In this document: positions 1-9,560 of the stretch, piece by piece
Numbering within the stretch: the first letter of the stretch is position 1
How the letters are laid out: every line of letters starts with the position of its first letter
Source of the DNA: Acanthaster planci
Taxonomy: Eukaryota > Echinodermata > Asteroidea > Valvatida > Acanthasteridae
DNA: 64,000 bases
Direction: 5' to 3'
Assembly: GCF_001949145.1 (NCBI RefSeq)
Contig: NW_019091456.1
Location: 432,620 to 496,619, forward strand
Notes under the pieces: generated by a model
The model's input: the letters and a program-made list of their open reading frames with translations, nothing else
What the model was told of the DNA's origin: nothing
Database searches by the model: none
Program-made: the position numbers and the translations under genes

Positions 1-101
1 AAGTGGAGGACACTCAGAACGATGAGTGAAGCAATACTAGACTGAGGTGGAACACTCTCAGAACGAGGAGTGGAGCAATACTAGACTGAGGTGGAGCACA
101 C
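1..101. repeat. 44-bp minisatellite cut by left edge
   Basis: Two near-identical 44-bp units lie at 4-47 and 48-91. They share CAATACTAGACTGAGG and CTCAGAACGA and differ at a handful of positions. The first 10 bases of a third unit follow at 92-101. The array probably extends to the left. It lies in the presumed UTP11 intron 5. The rest of 102-1136 shows no exon or ordered repeat. Confidence 0.8.
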
Positions 102-1136
102 TTACACTATGAAGGTTTAAAAGCAAGTATTGTTCCTCTACCTGTTCTAAGCTTGCAACTCTAGCAACCCTTTAACCATAAAAAAAAAGTTTGGTAGCCA
201 CTGGCTCCTAATGGGGAAAAATTAAGGTGCCAGCAATTTAATGAAAGTTGAATAAACATGTGCGCTGAATTATTCATGAACGTATGTACACACATGTAGT
301 ATAAATACCGTGTTTACATCGTCCATGTCATTGAATCGTGATCCGGCCCGGCACACGTACACCACACAACGTGCATATAAATCAGGGTTCTTGCCAAGGG
401 ATTATCAGCCACAGATGTTTCCGTAGTTTCAGCGTGTCATGGGACATCCTGCTGCATGAATCACGCCAACACTCCAAATCACAGCGACACCTTTGAAATC
501 TGGAATAAGCTCTGTTTCAGGCTTCATTTACATTGAAGCAAAAAAGCAGCAAAAAACGGAGCCCATGCCGTGGTTTGCAAAATGGCCCTGGTGTCCGTAT
601 ACAGCGCATCAACAACGTATGATTAGATCGGGAACCAACCAACACATGCGTGTGATCATGACACATGTACACTATGTACATGTACAGCACACATGGTATG
701 CTTTAAAGTCATGTGCGACTTGCGCAGCTGGTTTTTTTTTTCTTTTTTGAAACGAATTTTCAGTACATAATCACTGTTTTTTTTTAATTTTTAAGCATAC
801 TCAACATTGTTCAAGTACATTTCTAAAGTGGTTTTAAGCGGTCTTAAGTCGCAAATGGCAACTGTATGGTGAAAATATGATCACATAAGCAAAAATTTGG
901 TCACTTTTGCGACTGACTTAGGCCCTATTTAAAGCATTGAACTCTTGCAACGTTGAAGTCCCTATTCTATGCGTGTTCCAGTAATTTTTAGGAGATGTTG
1001 TAAGGGTGTTCCTCCTTGATCTAGAGTTACTACACTCCTTATTCCAAGTCTTCACTTGTACTTATGTTGCTAGGCAGCACAGTGACCTCTTGTGTCTAGA
1101 TCAGACAGGTTCGTCATAACAATCAGTTGAACTCAC

Positions 1137-1233
1137 CTTCTTCCTTCGTGTCAACAAAAAAGATGTGTTTATTTTGTGGCTTCTCTGTTACTTCTTCAAC
1201 CAGGTGCAAGGTTGAACGTAGCTTCTCAATTTT
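1137..1233 (-). CDS. UTP11: UTP11 exon 5, last exon visible
   Basis: The 97-nt exon between TTTTCAG and GAAG|GTGAGT encodes KIEKLRSTLHLVEEVTEKPQ followed by NKHIFFVDTKEE, leaving one base for the next codon (phase 1). The human protein has NKHVFFFDTKKEVEQFD at this point, so the next exon should open with a valine-completing dinucleotide and a VEQFD-like segment. That exon lies outside the window. Confidence 0.92.
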
Positions 1234-4200
1234 CTGAAAATAAAAAAGAGATTAGGAAAAGAGTTAACGATCGCAAGCTCTTAAATGAAGAAATCTGAAG
1301 GTGGATCCTTTTCAGCCACGACGTGAGAGATGAAAAAAGGAGGCTTCAGTATCGACATAACATATTAGACAAGATTTTATGAATCATGTTTGTCTTCACA
1401 CTGCACATCAAACTCACTGTCTAAAATGATGTTAAGGCTACTTCGTATAAACGGCATAAAAGAAATAGCCAAGCAGTTTGACTGAATGGAACACTGCAAA
1501 ATTCTCTCGAACTGAACCTGTCCAAGTTTCTCCAACTTGCAGTACAAGTAGTGTACATGTATTTCCCCTTATACCACAAGTTCCCATCCACAACTAATTT
1601 TTTGCACCTGGTACGGACCAATATTTTGAAAACATATTGTACAAAACTTGACGGAGATGCTACCTTGGTTTCCACAGCAAGCTTATAGTTGACATATTTC
1701 TTATCTTGAGTCGCCATCAACTTCTCCTGCTCCGCAGTTACTGTCTCTTCCTTCTTGAGGCGTTTATGGACCCCATCCTGAGGTAAATCAACAAAAGAAA
1801 ACATCTATGCATCAAACGGCAAGAGCATATTTAACTTTTTGCCGACAGTATTATTTTGGCAACACCTAAATTTAGAAATCGACGGTATGATATTCATTGA
1901 AATGCCACAAACATGGCTTGTGTGAGTCACTTCTAGAATATTTATAAATCATTTCTCATTGCCAGCTTGAATATTCTGCAACTCTCTTGAGGTTCCACCA
2001 CAGAGAGATTCAGTATTTGTCCTATGTAGGCCATGTGCAGCGGCTGAGTTCAACATACAGTCTGTCTCAAAGATTTCCCACGTGTACGAAATAGATGGGA
2101 GATTAGACCTACATGTACATGTAGATATATGCATCGCCCGTCCGTGGCTCAAGGAACTGTCAGCGTTTTGACCAAAACAGACAACCTGATCATCTTTACA
2201 GGGCCTGGATAAATTAAAACTAGATAACTGGAAAAATTCTGCTTAGCATCCGCATACATTTGACTTATGACATTACTGAGGGTGGAACCTTTACACGTTT
2301 AAAAAGTTTAAGTGAAAAAAGTTCTAACTCCGTTTTTAAATTTTCCCAAACGTTCCTTTTAGGGGTTTGGCGTTTTGATTGATGCAATCTGGCATTCACT
2401 CTTATTGCAAACGATACCTGTAAAATGTAATCTGATTTTTGAAACACTTCACTGCTCGGTCATGAATTCATCACCAGAGCTTTGCGTCAACCACATGTAT
2501 TTACGTTGTGAATAGTTTGTTGTGTTTAAACTTTTCAATGATTTCATGGTAAGGGTGGGAGGTAAACATGTTTAAACAGTATGGAAAAGTTTTGAAAAGC
2601 TTTTCAAATTAAAAGCAAATCTCCATCCTTAGATATTATCACGTAAATATTTGGCATGCAAATGGCTACTGTACTTTGCCAGAGCATCCCTCCAGATTAT
2701 GGATAGAGCCCCGAGCTTATGGTTATTCTGTTTGACCAATAAATCATTCCCTTTCGATTGCATCAAGTCAAACAGCCGTTGATCGATTACTGTTTTTGAT
2801 TGTATTCTGAATGAAAAATTGGGTCATTCTTGTTCAAACACCCGTGAAGCTGAAATTTGATTTGTCCTCGTTAGGTATGTCTGGGCATTTTCAGAATTTT
2901 TTGAGGCCAATCTGAGTCAGATCACATGGGATGTATTCCAATTTCAACTTTGGCACGGAATGAACAAACTGAAAAATGATCAATTCATAAAGAAACGATA
3001 TTTGTTGCTGGCCTACTCGCGAACTGACGAAGCGTACAAGAATGCTTTTTGCTGCATGAAACAACGGACTCCATACTTTGAAAACTTCTCGGGTTAAAAG
3101 AAAGCACAAATGCTTCTTTCTGATGGCTATGAAGTGCCTTTTCCCCAAGCAGCTAAACTGAAAACTTCAACTTTTGAAACGGGTAGCAATACTTGCCAAC
3201 TTTTGATAAATTGATATACGGCCAAACACCATAAACCATTGGATATAATGTACTTGGCCCAGAGAATTAAAAACAAGCAGAAGCATTAAATTGACTTTGA
3301 ATACCTACCTCAAGTCGAGAGCTGACCATCTTGAAATAAAACTCATCCGGATTTCGAAAAAGTGCTTTCCTACGCAACTTCTTCAACTTGTTTTGCTTTT
3401 CATGGTAATCCCTGGCATCGAAGAGGAAGAAAGTACAATGTCAGTCAAAATGGCTAAATACATGTAAGGTGAACGAGAGTAAAGAAATCCCACCCCCCCC
3501 CATTAGACCATCTTGGCCAGCTAAAGTTACAACGGGGACCTTCAATTTATTGGTTTCACCATGAAGTGACGTATCGTGGAGAGTTGCCGCACCACCAACT
3601 GACATATCATGTACACTAAAAGTCTATGGATGGAAGATCATTTTGTGGATGACCAAACCTACCCTATACGTCACTTCATGGTGAAACCGACAAATAAATG
3701 TGGGGATGATATTGCGTGCTGTTTGAAACAAGCAAGACGATGGGGCCGAAGTTTAACTCATGGAAGCTAGTCAAACCCACTCCTGCAGTATGTATACAAA
3801 AAAGTATACTTATTTATTAAGCGTGTTTGCTTCCTGCATTCTGAGACCCCTGTATTTGTTTATTAAGCATGTTTGCTTAGTGCATTCTGAGCCCCCTGTA
3901 TTTGTTTATTAAGCGTGTTTGCTTAGTGCATTCTGAGACCCTGTTCAAACTTGATCAGGTGCAGTGGCATAGCCACAGGGGGGTCTGGGGGGCACATGTC
4001 CCCCCCCATAAATTCCCGGTCCCCTCCCCCAACAGAAAAAGGGATGAATGGATATTGAACAAGGCTAACAAAAACTTGCCCCCCAAAAAATTCAGACCCC
4101 TGAAGGCTGGTGCCCCCCAATAAGATGCTGGTGCCCCCCATAAGATGCTGGTGCCCCCCATAAGATGCTGGTGCCCCCCATAAGATGCTGGTGCCCCCCA

Positions 4201-6748
4201 TAAGATGCTGGTGCCCCCAATAAGANCCCATAAGATGCTGGTGCCCCCATAAGATGCTGGTGCCCCCTTTGTGCCCCCCCCACTAGTACAATCCTAGCTA
4301 GGCCACTGATCAGGTGGGATTCAGACGCAGGACCTCCTGCCTCCTAGTGTAGGTATCTCAACCACTCAACAACTCAGCTTGTAAGGGGTCAGCTGGCCAG
4401 TTTGAAGTTGACGTAGAAGTGAGTATCATCGTCAACAACTATGGATGGAATGGGTTCGAATCCTAACCAAGCTACATGTAGCTCATGAATTTTAACCAAG
4501 CTCTTGGCGTGCACCAAGTAAACAAGGCTCACTGAATCACTCCACTGAAGGGCAAACTCTTGAAATGAACCTGCTTCAATCAAAAGAAATCCATAAGCCC
4601 GCAAGTGCCGTTGTATTTGACTTTATCTGATGCATTCAACAGCCTGCAAACTAGTCTCTACTGTCATCAGCAAGCATCGGCAAACATTGCAAATTGCAGG
4701 ACTCATCTGAAGTTGATAGGGCTGAACCCTGAATACTGTATTTACTTGCGTTTTCGAAACTTTATACACAGAGGTGAACATGAATGGAATAGGAACAGGG
4801 AAAAAAATCATTCATTCGGTTAGAGAATATTGTTTTCCAAGCATAACGGTATACATGGTACAAGTATTCCAAGGTTTAACGAGTAGGCCTAAACTTTAAG
4901 GTACAGGCAGCTGAATGCATCCATATGCCCGCCAGTATGGCCCAAACATACATGTACTTATTTCTCCATGCTGTTCTTTTCTTCTGCACTTGTTCTGAAA
5001 TTGTTCTGTTTTTGTAGGAATCGGGTACAACCAAAGTTCCAATATTCACCAATTATTCAAATCGACTACATGTAAACGTACATGTAAGCCTTAGACATTG
5101 TGAAGTGTGCCTTAAATGCTCAGGTAAGACTCCATCTACATGTTAATGTACATACTTGGCTCGTAGTTTGTAATCTTTCTTCTTCTCCAGCAAGCCCAGG
5201 TTATGTCTGCTGGCAGGCTGCAACAAAACATGTAAGGAAAACTTGAATAAAGTGAACAAGGTTTTCGATTAACCCTAACTCCACAGGCAAATTTTGTGAG
5301 CAACCCTCTCGGATACCCCCCAAAAATCCACAAACATCTCGGGAAATTTTGAAGTAACTGGTCGGCTTAGGGTTCATTCACCAACAGAGAGAAAACAACA
5401 TGTATGTAATCAATCATTGCATTTGGTTTTGGATAGAAGGGTTACAGTGTCTCCACTCAGGCATCTTTTGGACAATCCTGATTTTGGCATCCAATTTTGT
5501 AACGCCAAACAAAAAAAAATCGTGTTTCTGGTTACCTACCCAAATTTATGAACTTTGGCAGAAACTACATTTAACCGGTCAGATGGTCCACAAACCACTG
5601 TTGAAAATTTTCAGAGAGATACATGTATACATGTTGGGATCAGTTTGGACGACTGGAGGAGATCTGATTGAGAAAGTGGAATTATTGACAAAAGTAATTT
5701 GCTTCATGAGGAAAGATTCCGCGAGCCAAAGTGTCACAATCTCATAAACAGTATGTGTGCTAAAGGGCATACGGGCATGACGGGGCTGCGCCATCTACAT
5801 GTATTTTCTCCACGTAAATGCTACTGTACAAGTAAATTGGGCAGAAAATTCTAAACAGAACCATAACCCTAACCCTCCTCAATCCTCCAACAGGTGAAGG
5901 ATTGAGGAGGGTTAGGGTTAAAGTTCCTAAATTCATCATTCTTAAGGAGAATGCTAGAGAAAATATCCTAAAGTTCTGAAAAAATAACGTACGATGGGTA
6001 CGTTACTTGGTACATCACTTGACCCCTCATCATCTCAAAGGCTGTTCCATGTCAAGACATCTAAACTGCTGCCAAAGTTTTGGAAGAGTCCATTGGTACA
6101 TGTAGTATCTTATCGCTCAGTCCGTTTATTACATGTCTTGACATGGAACAGCCGTTGAGACGATGAGGGGTCAACGACCTTATTTTAAAGATGGCGATTG
6201 TGAGAGTGAGCCCGTTAGATTGAATGGATAAAGGAAAAAAGACTGGAAAATACCTGAATAACGTGAGTGAAATCATTCAGTAAATGGTATTTAGAAAACG
6301 GAAAGGTCAAGAATCATGTTCGTATGCAAAAGAAATTGCGCCCACGATTATAAGTGGGTGCGCCAAAAATGTTCAGTACGCCGACACGAAATTACGCATA
6401 CGGATGTGTGGCTAAGGATGGATCGGGAGTGAGAGTACAGTCCGTGCCACACTAATGGGGCTAGTCTGGGGGTTACTTAAGAACCACTAAATAAACAGAA
6501 TTTCACATGTACACTGGAGCTACTTAAAGATATATATATCTTCAGGGAAACACTGGCGACGGTAACTTTGCAATAGTCTTGTCTACTCCATCGACGTACA
6601 CTGTATCGCGCTCAGCAGTGCCAACTGAACGCATTCACGCGTCACGGCCATGACTGGTCACAAACAATTAAGTCATTTCTGTAGTTACCTGTGACCTTTC
6701 CTTGTATGTCTTCTGGGCAGATTTTGCAGCTTTTTTGAACGACGACAT
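1137..6748 (-). CDS. UTP11: UTP11 small-subunit processome component, five exons, 3' part beyond left edge
   Basis: UTP11 is a nucleolar protein that joins the U3 snoRNP-containing SSU processome and is needed for 18S rRNA processing. The coding sequence, in transcript order, is 6748-6689, 5217-5156, 3411-3309, 1777-1664 and 1233-1137. That gives 436 nt, or 145 codons plus one base. All borders are GT-AG and the frame stays open throughout. Family hallmarks appear in order: N-terminal FKKAAKS and KERSQ, LGLLEKKKDYKLRAKDY, a basic KLKKLRRKAL stretch, NPDEFYFKM, then DGVH, QEKLMATQDKKY, and NKHIFFVDTKEE. Human UTP11 is 253 residues, so about 100 C-terminal residues should lie to the left of the window. 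I saw no further exon in 1-1136, which is therefore taken as intron. Introns measure 1471, 1744, 1531 and 430 bp and carry most of the recognisable repeats in this part of the window. Identification is by recognised family motifs; no search was run. Confidence 0.95.
1664..1777 (-). CDS. UTP11: UTP11 exon 4
   Basis: This exon has 38 codons in phase 0-0 between CTCAG and AAG|GTAGCA. It encodes DGVHKRLKKEETVTAEQEKL, then MATQDKKYVNYKLAVETK. The human counterpart also reads DGVH, then EQLKLMRTQD and KY. An open frame that runs past the donor into the intron down to 1421 is read-through and not coding. Confidence 0.93.
3309..3411 (-). CDS. UTP11: UTP11 exon 3
   Basis: The 103-nt exon begins by completing a lysine codon, then reads DYHEKQNKLKKLRRKALF, RNPDEFYFKM and VSSRLE. 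It ends GAG|GTAGGT in phase 0. NPDEFY(F/Y)KM is highly conserved in UTP11 from yeast to human. Confidence 0.93.
3546..3698. mobile_element. Small inverted-repeat element (MITE-like)
   Basis: The left arm at 3546-3574 and right arm at 3666-3698 are reverse complements over GGTTTCACCATGAAGTGACG plus flanking bases. They differ by a 4-bp indel and an adjacent mismatch near the outer end. The 91-bp middle has no coding potential. The arms resemble terminal inverted repeats of a short non-autonomous DNA transposon in UTP11 intron 2. No clear target duplication was seen. Confidence 0.6.
3813..3950. repeat. Three 46-bp tandem units
   Basis: Copies start at 3813, 3859 and 3905, each opening with TTTATTAAGC and containing GTTTGCTT, GCATTCTGAG and CCCTG. 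The period is exactly 46 bp and divergence is low, so the array is young. It abuts the sequence into which the hAT-like element at 3962-4308 inserted, and may be the tail of the tRNA-derived relic at 4309-4385 on the minus strand. Confidence 0.8.
3962..4308. mobile_element. Non-autonomous hAT-like element with 8-bp target duplication
   Basis: The left end reads CAGTGGCATAGCC and the reverse complement of the right end reads CAGTGGCCTAGC. The element is flanked on both sides by the identical 8-bp ATCAGGTG (3954-3961 and 4309-4316). A perfect 8-bp duplication and CAGTGG termini are typical of hAT transposons. At 347 bp it is far too short to encode a transposase, and the two overlapping frames in it are only translations of its tandem repeat. 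It carries the 20-bp array at 4108-4265 and sits in UTP11 intron 2. Confidence 0.75.
4108..4265. repeat. 20-bp GTGCCCCCCATAAGATGCTG minisatellite
   Basis: About eight copies of a 20-bp unit with small length changes in the C run, all inside the hAT-like element. A single N at about 4226 interrupts the array where one unit is collapsed, so the true copy number is uncertain. Long frames on the minus strand here simply repeat GGTSILWGAPASYG-type peptides and are not genes. Confidence 0.9.
4309..4385 (-). repeat. tRNA-derived SINE relic
   Basis: Read on the minus strand, this contains GAGTGGTTGAGATACCT (box-A and D-arm-like), a central GGAGGCAGGAGGTCCTG and CTGAATCCC (degraded box B). It is laid out like a tRNA head. 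The hAT-like element interrupts it at ATCAGGTG. With that element removed, the sequence runs straight on towards the three 46-bp units, which may be its body or tail. A separate perfect box-B word GGTTCGAATCC lies at 4453-4463 on the plus strand, but without a matching box A. Confidence 0.5.
5156..5217 (-). CDS. UTP11: UTP11 exon 2
   Basis: The 62-nt exon encodes PASRHNLGLLEKKKDYKLRA plus two bases of the next codon. The acceptor is TTGCAG and the donor is the strong GTATGT. A GT three bases further on would put exon 3 out of frame, so the donor at 5155 was chosen. The LGLLEKKKDYKLRA core is the most recognisable UTP11 signature. Confidence 0.92.
5864..5920. repeat. Perfect 23-bp hairpin with telomere-like arms
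   Basis: The arms at 5864-5886 and 5898-5920 are exact reverse complements separated by an 11-base loop. Each arm contains two adjacent telomere-type units (TAACCC on one side, TTAGGG on the other) and then CTCCTCAATCC. It lies in UTP11 intron 1, so the pre-mRNA could form a stable stem. Origin unknown; it could be a fold-back element or an inverted duplication. Confidence 0.85.
6019..6174. mobile_element. Fold-back element with 42-bp inverted arms
   Basis: The arms at 6019-6060 and 6133-6174 match as reverse complements at 40 of 42 positions, around a 72-bp spacer. Both include GGCTGTTCCATGTCAAGACA or its complement. There is no coding potential. It is probably a small non-autonomous transposon or fold-back repeat in UTP11 intron 1, 100 bp from the telomere-like hairpin. 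Confidence 0.7.
6689..6748 (-). CDS. UTP11: UTP11 exon 1 (start codon)
   Basis: This exon has exactly 20 codons, reading MSSFKKAAKSAQKTYKERSQ, and ends CAG|GTAACT in phase 0. The start is the first ATG of the conserved basic N-terminus and matches the family pattern of a short hydrophobic start followed by FKKAAKS. No longer N-terminal extension is expected for this family. An ETS-type CGGAAG word lies 9 bp before the ATG at 6757-6762. Confidence 0.93.
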
Positions 6749-6850
6749 GATGCTAACGGAAGCTCTCAAATGACAGGCAAAAAACAGTAATTCTACACAG
6801 TGGTAGTGCGAAACCATCACACGTGCACTACATGCAGCGCTGTATGTATG
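6749..6850 (-). promoter_or_regulatory. Probable UTP11 5' UTR and proximal promoter
   Basis: This is the sequence immediately upstream of the UTP11 start codon. An ETS-family core CGGAAG lies at 6757-6762, 9 bp before the ATG, which is common in promoters of ribosome-biogenesis genes. There is no TATA box in the expected range. Neither the transcription start nor an upstream untranslated exon can be fixed from sequence alone. Confidence 0.4.
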
Positions 6851-8164
6851 GGTGTATGATTATGTGACTTGTTGACTGAGCAAGTGCGCCCTCAATTGTC
6901 AGTTTTTGCGCAATTTTCTACTTGGCCCCCCGTCCTAAATACACTTGATGGGGAGGTGGGAACAAAAAAAACTTTTTTTACTTAGCCTGAAAGTCATCAC
7001 AGAAGTACTCTGCAGTGTGTAAAAATGCCTTCAAGTATCGACCACATAAGTGACTTGTGCGGTTTTGAAAGAAAGAATTTTGACATCACACACAGTAAGG
7101 GTAGGGCTCCAAAATTATACGACTCCAAGTCGGCACTACGTTTTCCTTTACAAAATTAAAAACAGAGAAGGGATTTATGCTTTTAAGAAATTTTTGCAAT
7201 GTGGCAATAAGGATGAGATCTGCCCCCCGAAGTAAAATAACCTATTGAACTCAGGCTACCACAAAGCCAAGCTAAATGCTGAATTCATTATGATTCTATT
7301 CACGATTTGCGACAGAAATAACCCTCATTCTCCTCCCACACCAAAGCACACACTAAATGCAAGACAGTCAGTTTGTCACTCAGATCTTTACTGATCAAGG
7401 GCTGATCCAGCACCAATTTTTGGGCTGGCAAATTAATTTCTTTTTTTGGGGGGGGGGCAAAAATTTTACGAATTTACACGTGTGGCCTTTTATGGCCTTT
7501 CCGAGTGGTGAGGCATAATTCACAGCATATGAAAAGAAAATGAAGTAATCTCAATGAAATCGCCTTTCTCTCTTTTAAAAACCTATACCGTTGCCCCCTG
7601 TTTTCAGAGGGATACGGTAACGCCCCTCTTCCTCCCCCCACCATCCGCCTTTATTGTATCAGACCATGCTTCAGAGCGCTGGGTATTGCGTAGTCGTATT
7701 TCAGATTTTTGATGTGCAAATATCCCGGGCAACAGGAAAGTAGTCTAATAGATCTTTATTTTCGTTTACAAACGTTGCCTACCGTCTTGTATGGGCTACC
7801 ACAGTTTATTGACAATTCATCCTAGTTTGGCTGTCAACAGCTCTATTATCAACATGTGCATTTTGAAGAAAACGTTTTCGAGATAATCGCAACAGAAGTT
7901 TCTGATTTATTGAAATTGCAAAAGCTACTAGTACTTCAACAACCATGTTTTGCGGTAAGGAAACTTTTGCATGATTCTTTGGCAGAAAATTGTCTACGTG
8001 AACCTAGTGATTAGATTCAATGTAGTGGTTAATTGGTCAAACTTTAGTAAAGTTGCCTGTCCCCTTCGTGAAAACGACCATCCCCCTTTTCCAACATCTA
8101 CGCCCGTCGTTTGTGCCTTTTTCACAGGAGAAGAATGCACATGTTTTAATGCGGGCCCAGTTTA
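6851..8164. other. 5' flank of UTP11, no gene seen
   Basis: AT-rich intergenic sequence with short open frames of chance length. It includes a degenerate G-rich repeat piece at about 7390-7480, with GATCCAG, a T run and a G run. Similar GATCC/CCAGGATTTTT pieces occur at about 19383 and 33318. I see nothing else that can be supported. Confidence 0.5.
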
Positions 8165-8300
8165 GAGTGTAACAAAGATGGGTGTCCCGGCCCGGCCCCA
8201 CGCACGTTCACCCACGTGCCCTTGTGCACCACTTAGTTGAGAGTTCGCGCATGCGCACTCCATCAATTTACTGTGGATTTCGAGGTAGGCGACGTCAGCC
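8165..8300. promoter_or_regulatory. CpG-rich patch with NRF1 palindrome
   Basis: 8246-8257 reads CGCGCATGCGCA, a full match to the NRF1 consensus YGCGCAYGCGCR, which is typical of housekeeping promoters. A CRE-like GACGTCA follows at 8291-8297. The patch is 1.4 kb upstream of the UTP11 start. It could be a distal UTP11 promoter or the promoter of an unrecognised transcript. No exon could be tied to it. Confidence 0.45.
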
Positions 8301-9421
8301 ATCGTTTCGACACTTTTTCACGGATTTATATTTAAACAAAATACAAACAAATGAAGTTCACGGAGATATCCAGATACATGTAATTAAAAATTTATTAGAA
8401 AACATTAATTAAACCACTGTATTCTAATGAACCAAGTTGCACAAAGTTTGAAACAAATTCTGAAAAAGTAATTTTTAAAAAAGATAGACACGATCAGATT
8501 TGAAAGAAAATACCGCCACGGTCTTTCTAATTTTAAAACATCTTATACAGTTTATCCAGACGAACAAAAATTTTGTTTAATAATTAAAGTGTATCTGCTC
8601 CGAGTGGGACGAAAGAGGGCGTGTTTTTTCGGTACTCGCTGCATAGGCGCGCCATGAGGCGTGCAGGTATATTCACGTTTGACGCTGAGCACACTGAGTA
8701 CCGGCACTCGTAACTAATCCGGCGTGTATGGTCTTTACGTACACGCAGAACGTGTGCAAGAACCCACTTGTAACCACCTGTCTTTCTTTCGCCGATTGGG
8801 GTTGCACTTCAGCTTGGGGCGGATTAAGACCAAATAAAAACATCGGCAGTATTTTCAAGTATTTTGCGCGAGAATCATTTGATCGTGGTAGTGCATGTAT
8901 ACGCTTACATGCGTTGGTAGAGTCGAGTGCGTGTACATGTACTGTTCATGTACGTGCAAATGTGCACACATAAATCCCGGCCGACTGGCGGGACAGAGAG
9001 CCAAAATTGAAATTGATCAAACTAAGGCCGTGTCCGAAACGGGCTTCCAGAGCTACGGCTAGGTATATTGTCTGCGCGTCTCCACGTTCTTTCGATGGAG
9101 TGAACACCTAGACCTAGCTCTAGACAAGAGATTTGGATGCAGCCTAGGAAAGGACAATTTGCAATAGCATAAACATAACATGGTAACCTTTTTCAAACAC
9201 TCTTCAATTGTTAAGATATGCAGCGTGTGTGGAAAAAAATGGAGAACAGTTCAAATTATCGAGTTTAAAATACCCCTTTTTACGTTCGGTAATGTAACGT
9301 ACACAGACACGTTTCACCCCATATCCTCCCAAATGTCACTTATGATTAACAAGAAACACATCACAGAATGAAATCTGAAGCCTGATTACATTTCTCTGGA
9401 ATAAATTCAGCAAACCTTTAC
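8301..9421. other. Intergenic, no gene seen
   Basis: An AT-rich half is followed by a moderately CpG-rich stretch at about 8590-8960, which includes repeated GTACATGTAC and TACACGC words. Short frames on both strands show no codon or domain signal. Confidence 0.4.
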
Positions 9422-9483
9422 ACAATGCGGAGGATCTCCGCAGGTGGATTTTGGTATAGTCGTTTGCTGGCTGGCGTCGCCAT
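9422..9483 (-). CDS. Possible first coding exon of an unrecognised gene
   Basis: On the minus strand an ATG in good context (AAAATGGCG) opens MATPASKRLYQNPPAEILRI and then meets a GTAAAG donor after two further bases, just before an in-frame TAA. CGCCATTTT (9478-9486) is a YY1-type site overlapping the ATG, as in many housekeeping first exons. A TGCGCAAGCGC word, close to NRF1, lies upstream at about 9530-9540. I do not recognise the peptide and found no second exon between here and UTP11. With an alternative GTGTAA donor the phase would suit UTP11 exon 2, but that is speculative. It may be chance. Confidence 0.22.
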
Positions 9484-9560
9484 TTTAACAAGCAACAGAA
9501 AGTGACAACGACTATGGCTAATTTTAGCGCTTGCGCACAAACTAAGTGGACGGGGTGAAC

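Noticed and set aside
1421-1804. 127-codon minus-strand frame
   Set aside because: Only 1664-1777 is coding, as UTP11 exon 4. The remainder is read-through into introns 3 and 4.
3923-4283. Several overlapping minus-strand frames with repeated GGTSILWGAPASYG-type peptides
   Set aside because: They are translations of a 20-bp C-rich minisatellite inside a hAT-like element, including a single N; no gene.
4453-4463. Perfect tRNA box B GGTTCGAATCC on the plus strand
   Set aside because: No matching box A or cloverleaf upstream, so not called a tRNA gene; at most a second tRNA-derived fragment.
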